Source: an uncultured bacterium (GTDB taxonomy: Bacteria; Actinomycetota; Coriobacteriia; Coriobacteriales; Coriobacteriaceae). Taken from it: a stretch of DNA of 6,740 nucleotides. The notes beneath the pieces are model-generated. The model did no database searches. It saw only the letters and a list, made by a program, of their open reading frames with translations, and was not told the DNA's origin. The translations under genes were made by a program, and so were the position numbers. Shown one piece after another: positions 1-5,571 of this stretch (its first letter is position 1; each line of letters begins with the position of its first letter). Location: positions 1-6,740 of the forward strand of contig CAJMNP010000047.1 in the NCBI GenBank assembly GCA_905214895.1, read 5' to 3'.

Positions 1-257
1 TCGTCGAACAGGCGGTTGCGCGTCTGCTCAAACTCCTCGTCGCTGCCCATGTCCTCGATGCGATGGAGCTCGTCGAGCAGGTGGCGATGAACACCGGCAT
101 AGGACAGCAGCGCTTGGGCATGCTCGGACTGCGCGTACTTTTGGGGATTCGCGCTCATGTCGTTATGGACAAGCTCGCGTGCTGCATCGGTGAGCTCGGG
201 GTGCGATGCCAGATAGGTGCGCTCCAAGTAGGCGGGGATGTAGACGCTTGGATCCAT
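1..257 (-). CDS. Hypothetical protein, N-terminal 85 residues only (runs off left edge)
   Basis: An open frame reads leftwards from an ATG at 257-255 to the window edge without a stop, giving 85 codons. The protein begins MDPSVYIPAYLERTYLAS and looks soluble, acidic and alpha-helical, with no signal peptide, membrane segment or motif that I recognise. The start is well supported. It overlaps the stop of the upstream gene by one base (TAATG on the minus strand), and a strong ribosome binding site, AAGGGAGG, lies at 274-267, about nine bases upstream. The two genes are therefore very likely co-transcribed and translationally coupled, which suggests a shared role, but I cannot name one. The C-terminal part is outside the window, so a domain there could still identify it. 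Confidence 0.8.
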   Translation of the reverse strand, partial: MDPSVYIPAYLERTYLASHPELTDAARELVHNDMSANPQKYAQSEHAQALLSYAGVHRHLLDELHRIEDMGSDEEFEQTRNRLFD

Positions 258-1333
258 TAGAGGTCCCCTCCCTTAAATGGAAGCCCCTGCTCGGCTGCGC
301 GTAGGATGCGCTCGTCGATCTGGGAACGCACGATGTCGTTGGTGGCGACCCAGGCGGCAAAGCTGGCGTTGTCGGGAGCGCCTAGGCCCTCCTGCAGCAC
401 CGGCGTCGCCTCGGACAGGGCAAGGACGAGCTCATCGGTGGAGCCCACGCCCACGTTGACGCGGGCATAGACGCCATCGGGAAACTCGGTTTGGAAGTAG
501 AGCGCCTCGGCTGCGTGCGGGCACGAGCGTGCGAGGATGCGCAAGTAGTGCTCGGCGCCTTCGTAGTCCAGCTCGCGCCAGGCTGCGCTCATCAGTGCGA
601 TGAGCGTCCACGGGTCCAAGTCACGCTCTGCGTCCTTGGGACGGCGGCGCAGCGGCGTGTTGGCAAGATAAGGCACGGAGTGGGCGGAGCGAAAGCGCTT
701 GAGCTCCTCGGCAGGGTATTCGAGCTTTGCCATGGCAAGCATCGCGGTGTGGCGGACGCCGGCGGGGTCGTTGGGCGCAAAGTCCAGGCTGCGATTCGCG
801 GCATCCAGCGACATGCGGTAGCGGCCGCTAATGAGCGCGCGCGATGCCAAGGCGGCAAGCCAGCGCAGGTAGGGACGGCGGGTCAGGTCGCCTGCGGCCT
901 CACGCTCGTAGGGGTCCTGTGCCGAGGCGATCTTGAGCGCCAGATCGTGCTCCACCTCGTCGCACTTGGACACCAGATACTGCACGTATTCCTCGTTGGA
1001 TTCGGCAGTGAGCGCCGTCAGCATGCGCTGGGCATCCCAGTTGGCCGGATCGAGCGCGGCTGCCTCGCGGAGCATGTTCTCGGCTGCGGCTTCTTCTTGC
1101 TCTGCCTGGGCGTCGTCGGGGATAAAGGGGATGCGGTAGTCGACAGCCTCGACGACCTTGGCAATCAGATGCCCAGCTCGGTCGCGGTCGTGCACGATGA
1201 GCGGCGCGGGGTTACGGGTGAATTGTTCCATCAGACGCTCTACGGCGGCACCGTCGGTGAGCGGGATATTGTCGCGGCGCAGGGCCTCAAGAACGAGGCG
1301 ATGGCAATCCTCTTGAATGGGATCGAATGCCAT
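257..1333 (-). CDS. Hypothetical helical protein with TPR-like segment (358 aa)
   Basis: The frame can be extended to an ATG ten codons further upstream, but the start at 1333 (MAFDPIQEDC) is preferred because AAGGAGG sits five bases before it and the extra residues (MNPNRSKGGP) look like translated leader. The protein is soluble, with no signal peptide or membrane segment. Residues about 75-115 are an acidic, Ala/Glu-rich helical stretch. Residues about 153-205 resemble a tetratricopeptide-type helical pair, with a GRY-x3-LDAA-x3-L-x3-PNDP pattern followed by GVRHTAMLAMAKLE. That kind of P-N-D-x2-G-V-R turn occurs in TPR-containing proteins. TPR folds mediate protein-protein contacts, so an adaptor or assembly role is possible but is inference. 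I recognise no catalytic motif. It heads a two-gene minus-strand unit and is divergent from the alcohol dehydrogenase gene. Confidence 0.85.
   Translation of the reverse strand: MAFDPIQEDCHRLVLEALRRDNIPLTDGAAVERLMEQFTRNPAPLIVHDRDRAGHLIAKVVEAVDYRIPFIPDDAQAEQEEAAAENMLREAAALDPANWDAQRMLTALTAESNEEYVQYLVSKCDEVEHDLALKIASAQDPYEREAAGDLTRRPYLRWLAALASRALISGRYRMSLDAANRSLDFAPNDPAGVRHTAMLAMAKLEYPAEELKRFRSAHSVPYLANTPLRRRPKDAERDLDPWTLIALMSAAWRELDYEGAEHYLRILARSCPHAAEALYFQTEFPDGVYARVNVGVGSTDELVLALSEATPVLQEGLGAPDNASFAAWVATNDIVRSQIDERILRAAEQGLPFKGGDL
267..274 (-). promoter_or_regulatory. Ribosome binding site of the left-edge gene
   Basis: On the minus strand AAGGGAGG lies inside the last codons of the 358-aa gene, about nine bases before the ATG at 257. 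It decides the start of the partial gene and shows that the downstream gene has its own initiation signal despite the one-base overlap. Confidence 0.7.
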
Positions 1334-1337
1334 GGGG

Positions 1338-1376
1338 CCTCCTTTGCTGCGGTTAGGGTTCAAATGTCTCTATATA
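1338..1376 (-). promoter_or_regulatory. Ribosome binding site and possible -10 box of the minus-strand unit
   Basis: AAGGAGG at 1345-1339 (minus strand) is a near-perfect Shine-Dalgarno sequence for the start at 1333. Further upstream, TATATA at 1376-1371 could be a -10 box, giving a leader of about 30 bases. I find no convincing -35 hexamer at 16-18 bases from it, so the promoter part is weak while the ribosome binding site is firm. Confidence 0.4.
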
Positions 1377-1582
1377 AGGTTCTAGTTTACCCGCATGTGG
1401 CACACCGGGGGTGCCGCACTTGGACATGCACCTTTGCACCACGAAGACGGATGTCGCACAAATGTCGGCACCTTGGACGACCGAGTGGTATCACGGTGCC
1501 GCAAACGGTCGATTTTTGGCGGCGAACGGGGCGCATTTTGGAGGGGTACCGTCCTGCCCGGGATATGTAGTCAACCCTGATA

Positions 1583-1590
1583 AAACGTTT
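1583..1590. promoter_or_regulatory. AAACGTTT palindrome, candidate operator (distal copy)
   Basis: The 8-base perfect palindrome AAACGTTT, followed by GC, has the central CG dyad typical of operators bound by LacI/GalR-family regulators (PurR sites contain the same core). A second copy lies 57 bases downstream. Its position upstream of the probable dehydrogenase promoter fits a regulatory site. The regulator itself is not in the window. Confidence 0.35.
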
Positions 1591-1639
1591 GCCCAGCTTG
1601 GGAGTATGAGTGCCCCACAAGGGTCTTCAGGGATAGAAA

Positions 1640-1647
1640 AAACGTTT
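1640..1647. promoter_or_regulatory. AAACGTTT palindrome, candidate operator (proximal copy)
   Basis: This is the second exact copy of AAACGTTT, extended to AAAACGTTT in both copies, about 45 bases before the TAAAAT box at 1691. A partial third copy, ACGTTT, is at 1718-1723. Paired sites 57 bases apart could bind one regulator cooperatively, but this is inferred from sequence symmetry only. Confidence 0.35.
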
Positions 1648-1690
1648 CATCATTGTTGGCTTTAGGTGAATAACTGACCAACCAGAACGG

Positions 1691-1696
1691 TAAAAT
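1691..1696 (+). promoter_or_regulatory. Possible -10 box of the alcohol dehydrogenase promoter
   Basis: TAAAAT differs from the TATAAT consensus at one position. The best-placed -35 region (about 1667-1673) matches poorly, and an inverted repeat GTTGG (1655-1659) / CCAAC (1678-1682) spans it, which would fit an activator- or repressor-controlled promoter. If this box is used, the mRNA leader would be about 130 bases and would contain the hairpin at 1767-1793. Confidence 0.35.
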
Positions 1697-1766
1697 AGTG
1701 TTTGTCTGAGCGTTGAGACGTTTAGACATCGTGCATTGTCATCGCCGGCAATGTGCAAACCGGTCC

Positions 1767-1793
1767 TAACGGAGCCAATCGGGTGCTCCGTTA
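1767..1793 (+). promoter_or_regulatory. Perfect 9-bp hairpin in the dehydrogenase 5' leader
   Basis: TAACGGAGC (1767-1775) pairs exactly with GCTCCGTTA (1785-1793) around a nine-base loop. There is no T-run after it, so it is not an intrinsic terminator. It ends 28 bases before the ribosome binding site. It could stabilise the mRNA 5' end, act as part of a leader regulator, or be a DNA-level operator. Confidence 0.5.
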
Positions 1794-1821
1794 TATACGC
1801 AAGTCTAAGAGGGGCTTGTTT

Positions 1822-1827
1822 AGGAGG
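1822..1827 (+). promoter_or_regulatory. Ribosome binding site of the alcohol dehydrogenase
   Basis: AGGAGG lies six bases before the ATG at 1834. It fixes the start there rather than at an ATG 27 codons upstream, whose extra residues would be translated leader, including the hairpin. Confidence 0.85.
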
Positions 1828-1833
1828 CACAGT

Positions 1834-3057
1834 ATGGGACGTTTTACCAATCCTCGCGATCTGTACTTTGGTGAGGGCGCTCGCCACGAGGTGAAGAACC
1901 TCAAGGGCAAGAAGGCCATCATCGTTTCTGGCGGCAGCTCTATGCGCCGCGGCGGGTTCCTGCAGGACGTCGAGAACGACCTTAAGGAAGGCGGTTTCGA
2001 GGTCAAGCTGTTCGAGGGCGTCGAGTCCGACCCGTCCATCGAGACGGTCATGAAGGGCGCCGAGGCCATGCGCGAGTTCGAGCCCGACTGGATTATCGCC
2101 ATCGGCGGCGGCTCGCCCATCGATGCCGCTAAGGCCATGTGGGTCTTCTACGAGTATCCCGAGGAGTCCTTCGATAACATCATCCAGCCGTTCAGCTTCC
2201 CCGAGCTGCGTCAGAAGGCTCATTTCTGCGCCATCTCCTCTACCTCCGGCACCGCTACCGAGGTCACTGCCTTCTCCGTCATCACCGACTACGCCAAGGG
2301 CATCAAGTACCCGCTGGCCGACTTCAACATCACCCCTGATGTCGCCATCGTCGACCCGGAGCTCACCTACACCATGCCCGCCAAGCTGTGCGCTCACACC
2401 GGCATGGACGCTCTGACCCACTGCATGGAGGCCTACGTTTCCACCTTCGCCTCTATGTTCACCGACGCCAACGCCCTGCACGGCATCCGCGAGATCGTCG
2501 AGTGGCTGCCCAAGTCCTATGCTGGCGACCATGAGGCCCGTCAGCACATGCACGAGGCTCAGTGCATCGCCGGTATCGCCTTCTCCTCGGGCCTGCTCGG
2601 CATCGTTCACTCCATGGCTCACAAGACCGGTGCAGCCTTTGAGAACGGTCACATCATCCACGGTGCCGCTAACGCCATGTACCTGGGCAAGGTCATCCAG
2701 TGGAACTCCAAGGACCCGCGTGCTGCCGAGCGTTACGCTTACGTGGCCAAGGAGATCCTGCACCTTCCCGGCGAGACCAACGAGGAGCTCATCGCTGCGC
2801 TCGTCCAGAAGATTCGCGACCTCAACGACCAGCTCAACATTCCGCAGTCCATCAAGGATTACGCGAATGGTGGCGTGAAGGTCGACGCCGAGAACCCGCA
2901 GATGGTTTCCGAGGAGGAGTTCCTCGCCAAGCTGCCCGAGATCGCCGCGAACGCCGAGCAGGACGCCTGCACGCCCGAGAACCCGCGTGAGACCAAGGCT
3001 GCCGACTTCGAGAAGATCCTCAAGGCCTGCTACTACGACACCGACATCGATTTCTAA
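1834..3057 (+). CDS. Iron-containing alcohol dehydrogenase (407 aa)
   Basis: Group III (metal-dependent, iron-type) alcohol dehydrogenase: it should interconvert an aldehyde and a primary alcohol with NAD(P)H in the cytoplasm, regenerating oxidised cofactor during fermentation. The N-terminal Rossmann-like half carries the nucleotide-binding GGGSP at residues 91-95 with D97 after it and the TSGTATEVT segment at 137-145. The C-terminal helical half supplies the expected metal ligands D192, H196, H259 and H276; H263 of HSMAH is also present. Length is close to that usual for stand-alone members. The sequence recalls clostridial butanol/ethanol dehydrogenases and the alcohol dehydrogenase domain of AdhE. 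Before the last metal histidine there is a short GHI insertion (ENGHIIHG instead of the common GIPHG). Lysine and glutamate codons are almost entirely AAG and GAG, implying high expression. The exact substrate and NADH versus NADPH preference cannot be read from sequence. Confidence 0.95.
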   Translation: MGRFTNPRDLYFGEGARHEVKNLKGKKAIIVSGGSSMRRGGFLQDVENDLKEGGFEVKLFEGVESDPSIETVMKGAEAMREFEPDWIIAIGGGSPIDAAKAMWVFYEYPEESFDNIIQPFSFPELRQKAHFCAISSTSGTATEVTAFSVITDYAKGIKYPLADFNITPDVAIVDPELTYTMPAKLCAHTGMDALTHCMEAYVSTFASMFTDANALHGIREIVEWLPKSYAGDHEARQHMHEAQCIAGIAFSSGLLGIVHSMAHKTGAAFENGHIIHGAANAMYLGKVIQWNSKDPRAAERYAYVAKEILHLPGETNEELIAALVQKIRDLNDQLNIPQSIKDYANGGVKVDAENPQMVSEEEFLAKLPEIAANAEQDACTPENPRETKAADFEKILKACYYDTDIDF

Positions 3058-3078
3058 TCGACTCTTGTTATCGTAACG

Positions 3079-3124
3079 AGGGGCTCCGCACGTATCCGTA
3101 CGGAGCCCCTTTCTTTTTTCTTTT
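3079..3124 (+). terminator. Strong intrinsic terminator after the alcohol dehydrogenase
   Basis: AGGGGCTCCG (3079-3088) pairs perfectly with CGGAGCCCCT (3101-3110). The loop can extend the stem by three more pairs (ACG/CGT) across one mismatch. The right arm runs straight into a pyrimidine tract of T with two C. It starts 22 bases after the stop codon and ends only 16 bases before the next start codon. Confidence 0.93.
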
Positions 3125-3140
3125 AGAGAATGGGATAGTT

Positions 3141-4241
3141 ATGGCTGCAATTTTCAATAGCCCCAGCAAGTACATCCAGGGTCCGGACGAGCTGGCCAAG
3201 CTCGGCTCCTATGTCGAGCCGCTCGGCGCTAAGGCCCTCGTCATCGTGACGCCTTCGGGCAAGAAGCGCGTCGGTGCCAAGATCGAGAGCGGTTTTGCCG
3301 AGGCCAAGGCCGAGCTGCTGTTTGAGGACTTTAACGGCGAGTGCTCCAAGGGCGAGGTCGATCGCCTGGTTGCGCTCGCTCGCGACAACGGTTGCGACAT
3401 CATCGTCGGCGTCGGTGGAGGCAAGATCCTCGACACCGCGAAGGCCGTTGCCTATTACCTGGAGTCCCCGGTTATCATTTGCCCCACCATCGCTTCGACC
3501 GATGCCCCGTGTTCGGCACTTTCGGTGCTCTACACCGATGACGGCCAGTTCGATAAGTACCTGTTCCTTAAGGCAAACCCCAACATTGTCCTGATGGATA
3601 CGACGGTTATCGCGGCGAGCCCGGTGCGCCTGACGGTTTCCGGTATGGGCGATGCGCTCGCAACCTACTTTGAGGCCCAGGCGACGCACGATGCCGACGG
3701 CGGCACCTGCGCTGGCGGCAAGGGCGGAATGGCCGGCCTGGCGCTCGCCAAGCTCTGCTACGAGACGCTTATGGCCGATGGCGTCAAGGCCAAGGTCGCG
3801 TTGGAGAAGGGTGCGCTCACGCCTGCCGTCGAGCACATCATCGAGGCAAACACGCTGCTCTCCGGCATTGGCTTTGAGAGCTCGGGCCTCGCTGCGGCCC
3901 ATGCCATCCACAATGGCTTGACGATGCTGCCCGAGTGCCACGGCATGTATCACGGCGAGAAGGTCGCCTTTGGCACTATCGTCCAGCTGGTACTCGAGGA
4001 TGCCCCGACCGAGAAGCTCGAGGAAGTCTTGGGCTTCTGCATTGAGCTGGGCTTGCCGGTCACGATGAAGGAACTTGGCGTTGCCGAGCTTACGCGCGAG
4101 CAGGCCATGGTCGTTGCCGAGGCCGCGTGCGCGCCCGAGGACACCATGTGCAACATGCCGTTTGAGGTGACGCCCGAGATGGTCGCAAACGCCATCCTGG
4201 GTGCCGACGCGCTGGGCCACTACTATCTCATGGATGAGTAA
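3141..4241 (+). CDS. gldA: Glycerol dehydrogenase (366 aa)
   Basis: NAD-dependent glycerol dehydrogenase, converting glycerol to dihydroxyacetone or the reverse in the cytoplasm. It follows the GldA pattern along its whole length and is the size of the E. coli enzyme. Visible landmarks are the start MAAIFNSPSKYIQGP, the nucleotide-binding VGGGK at residues 91-95 with D98, the STDAPCSA segment (D121), SGMGDALATYFEA holding metal ligand D171, FESSGLAAAHAIHNG holding H254, and YHGEKVAFG holding H271. The C-terminal NMPFEVTPE motif is also kept, so the enzyme looks intact and active. The ribosome binding site is poor (GAGA about 11 bases upstream), and a two-codon frame, ATG GGA TAG, lies at 3130-3138 just before the start. 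With a strong terminator 16 bases upstream, the gene probably depends on readthrough or on an internal promoter. No dihydroxyacetone kinase gene is present in the window. Confidence 0.95.
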   Translation: MAAIFNSPSKYIQGPDELAKLGSYVEPLGAKALVIVTPSGKKRVGAKIESGFAEAKAELLFEDFNGECSKGEVDRLVALARDNGCDIIVGVGGGKILDTAKAVAYYLESPVIICPTIASTDAPCSALSVLYTDDGQFDKYLFLKANPNIVLMDTTVIAASPVRLTVSGMGDALATYFEAQATHDADGGTCAGGKGGMAGLALAKLCYETLMADGVKAKVALEKGALTPAVEHIIEANTLLSGIGFESSGLAAAHAIHNGLTMLPECHGMYHGEKVAFGTIVQLVLEDAPTEKLEEVLGFCIELGLPVTMKELGVAELTREQAMVVAEAACAPEDTMCNMPFEVTPEMVANAILGADALGHYYLMDE

Positions 4242-4255
4242 ATCAAGCTAAGGAA

Positions 4256-4288
4256 GGGGCAAAGCCGGCAGATGGCTTTGCCCTTTTT
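4256..4288 (+). terminator. Intrinsic terminator after gldA
   Basis: GGGCAAAGCC (4257-4266) and GGCTTTGCCC (4274-4283) form a perfect 10-bp stem with a seven-base loop, followed by five T (4284-4288). It lies 15 bases after the gldA stop codon. Confidence 0.92.
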
Positions 4289-4292
4289 GCTA

Positions 4293-4323
4293 TGGTGCAA
4301 AGGGGTCAGGTTACTTTGCACCA
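4293..4323. repeat. 31-base inverted repeat between terminator and GldA paralogue
   Basis: TGGTGCAAAG (4293-4302) and CTTTGCACCA (4314-4323) are exact reverse complements around an 11-base centre, GGGTCAGGTTA. It comes right after the gldA terminator and 30 bases before the next start codon. The centre together with the flanking AAAG and CTTT recalls the GGGGTCAGGTTACTTT-type words I associate with dispersed REP-like repeats, which would make it a mobile-element-related repeat. It could instead be an operator or an RNA hairpin in the leader of the next gene. The right arm occurs once more, exactly, at 1432-1441. Confidence 0.6.
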
Positions 4324-4353
4324 ATTGTTGTTGATGAAAGGGCGGATTCTCGT

Positions 4354-5421
4354 ATGGCGCTTCCCATGGTATATGGCGGTCCCGGCCGGTATGTTCAGGG
4401 GCCGGGTGAGCTCTCGCGTCAGGGCAGGTATTTGTCATGGTTGGGCTGCGCTGCCTATGTCCTGTTTGACCAGGGCACCGAGGATCGGCTGTGCAGGCAG
4501 ATCGTCGATGGATTTCTGGATGAAGATCTAAGCGAGCCGTTCTTTAAGATTTACAACGGTCCGTGTACGGAAGATGCCGTTGTCGAAATGGCCAAGGAAG
4601 CCCGGGCCGAGTATTGCGACATGGTGGTGGGCATTGGCGGCGGCAAGATGCTCGATATCGCCAAGGCCGTTGCGTTTTATGCCGAGTTGCCGTTGTGCGT
4701 ATGCCCCACGGCGGCTTCGATGGACGGTCCGTGCAGCGCGATTTCGGTGCTGTATCACGAGGATGGGTCGTTCGACCACTACCTGATGCTCGAGAAGAAT
4801 CCAGACCTGGTCGTGGTCGATACCAACGTGGTCGCGTCAGCCCCGCTGCGTATGACGGTCGCTGGCATGGGCGACGCGCTGGCAACGTACTTCGAGGCGC
4901 GTTCGTGCGCCGCGGCGCACGGCGCCAACGAGCACGGTGGCGCGCCGGGACACTTGGCCTTGGTTGCGGCTCGTGCCTGCTATGACACGCTTATGGAGTG
5001 CGGCGTCGCTGCCAAGCGCGATCTCAAAAAGGGCCGTATATCGCCGGCGGTTGAGCGTCTGATCGAGTGCAACATTCTGCTCTCGGGCGTCGGCTTTGAG
5101 AGCGGTGGCTTGGCGTTGGCACATGCCATCGCCAACGGTCTGACGATTCTGCCCGAGTGCAAGGCCATGCACGGCGAGGCCGTGGCATTTGGCCTGGTGG
5201 TCCAGCTGCGCCTGGAGCGTGCGCCCGAGCTTGATCAGGTGCTCGAGTTTTGCCAGCGCGTCGGTCTGCCGACGACGCTCGAGGAGCTGGGCCTTGGCGA
5301 GATTTCCGATGCCGATCTGCAGGGTGTTGCAAATGCGGTCTTTAGAAACGAGCGCAATATGGCCAACGAGCAGGCCAAGGCGACCAAACAACAGCTCGTG
5401 CAGCTCATGTGCGAAGCATAG
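4354..5421 (+). CDS. Divergent glycerol dehydrogenase-like protein, GldA paralogue (355 aa)
   Basis: Member of the glycerol dehydrogenase branch of the iron-type superfamily and a clear paralogue of the gene before it. Aligned by hand without gaps, residues 84-183 match GldA residues 81-180 at 63 of 100 positions. The nucleotide-binding IGGGK (94-98) with D101, the SMDGPCSA segment (D124) and the metal ligands D174, H257 and H273 are kept, so it should be a functional NAD(P)-linked polyol or hydroxy-carbonyl dehydrogenase. Residues near the active site differ: IHNG becomes IANG (H to A at 260), YHGEK becomes MHGEA, STDA becomes SMDG, and one residue is lost between the two metal histidines. 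The C-terminus lacks the NMPFEVTPE motif and ends in a charged helix finishing LVQLMCEA. A substrate other than glycerol is plausible. An AAAGGG sequence 11 bases upstream is a moderate ribosome binding site. Codon use is less biased than in the alcohol dehydrogenase gene. Confidence 0.88.
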   Translation: MALPMVYGGPGRYVQGPGELSRQGRYLSWLGCAAYVLFDQGTEDRLCRQIVDGFLDEDLSEPFFKIYNGPCTEDAVVEMAKEARAEYCDMVVGIGGGKMLDIAKAVAFYAELPLCVCPTAASMDGPCSAISVLYHEDGSFDHYLMLEKNPDLVVVDTNVVASAPLRMTVAGMGDALATYFEARSCAAAHGANEHGGAPGHLALVAARACYDTLMECGVAAKRDLKKGRISPAVERLIECNILLSGVGFESGGLALAHAIANGLTILPECKAMHGEAVAFGLVVQLRLERAPELDQVLEFCQRVGLPTTLEELGLGEISDADLQGVANAVFRNERNMANEQAKATKQQLVQLMCEA

Positions 5422-5452
5422 CTTGGCACTTGATCGACCTTGTGCAATCGAG

Positions 5453-5480
5453 GCGGCGATAGGCATAGGCTATTTGCCGC
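5453..5480 (+). terminator. Weak hairpin after the GldA paralogue
   Basis: GCGGC (5453-5457) pairs with GCCGC (5476-5480), and ATAG pairs with CTAT inside it across a small internal loop. No T-run follows, so it is at best a weak or factor-assisted terminator, in contrast to the two strong ones upstream. Readthrough into the ferredoxin gene is possible. Confidence 0.25.
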
Positions 5481-5500
5481 AAAGATGCGCCGCATGTAAT

Positions 5501-5531
5501 TTGCCCGAGGCGTGGGCCGATAGCGTATCAT
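5501..5531 (+). promoter_or_regulatory. Possible promoter of the ferredoxin gene
   Basis: TTGCCC (5501-5506) and TATCAT (5526-5531) resemble -35 and -10 boxes but are 19 bases apart, longer than optimal. Their place, about 40 bases before the start codon in a 150-base gap, is sensible. An odd palindrome ATGCG-C-CGCAT at 5485-5495 lies just upstream and could be an operator. Confidence 0.3.
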
Positions 5532-5571
5532 TATCTCTTGCTTGTTTGCACTGCTCAGGGAGGGGCCGCGC

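Larger units (their letters stand above)
1334..1833. other. 500-base divergent intergenic region
   Basis: This stretch separates the minus-strand unit from the alcohol dehydrogenase gene. I see no convincing gene in it: the short open frames between 1395 and 1665 lack ribosome binding sites and show no protein-like composition. The left part (1395-1510) is GC-rich with several short repeats: GGTGCCGCA occurs at 1410-1418 and 1495-1503; CGGCACC (1466-1472) pairs with GGTGCCG (1495-1501); ATGTCG recurs with an 11-base period at 1451 and 1462. The right part (1580-1833) is AT-richer. It carries two AAACGTTT palindromes, a -10-like TAAAAT and a strong leader hairpin. The length and density of symmetric elements suggest a regulated promoter for the dehydrogenase. 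Confidence 0.6.

Noticed and set aside
491..1570. Long plus-strand open frame opposite the 358-aa gene
   Set aside because: It is antisense to a gene with a good ribosome binding site and runs into the intergenic region. Its Cys/Val/Arg-rich sequence has no domain and reflects GC-rich codon structure of the true gene.
1580..1650. CcpA-type cre site
   Set aside because: The AACGTT core fits, but the outer TG and CA positions needed for a cre site are missing in both copies.
1395..1665. Small plus-strand open frames of 61 and 84 codons in the divergent gap
   Set aside because: They overlap each other in different frames, have no ribosome binding site and cover the repeat and palindrome elements.
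1734..1753. Possible Rex (NADH-sensing repressor) site
   Set aside because: Rex sites have the form TTG-N12-CAA with a TGTGA-like inner part; here it is TTG-N10-CAA with a GC-rich centre, so the match fails.
1627..2763. 378-codon minus-strand open frame opposite the alcohol dehydrogenase
   Set aside because: It is the mirror of strongly biased GC-rich codons (Gly/Val/Leu/Asp-rich, low complexity), has no ribosome binding site, and the opposite strand encodes an unmistakable enzyme.
3123..4220. 365-codon minus-strand open frame opposite gldA
   Set aside because: Same antisense codon effect; no family motif and the plus strand is a clear GldA.
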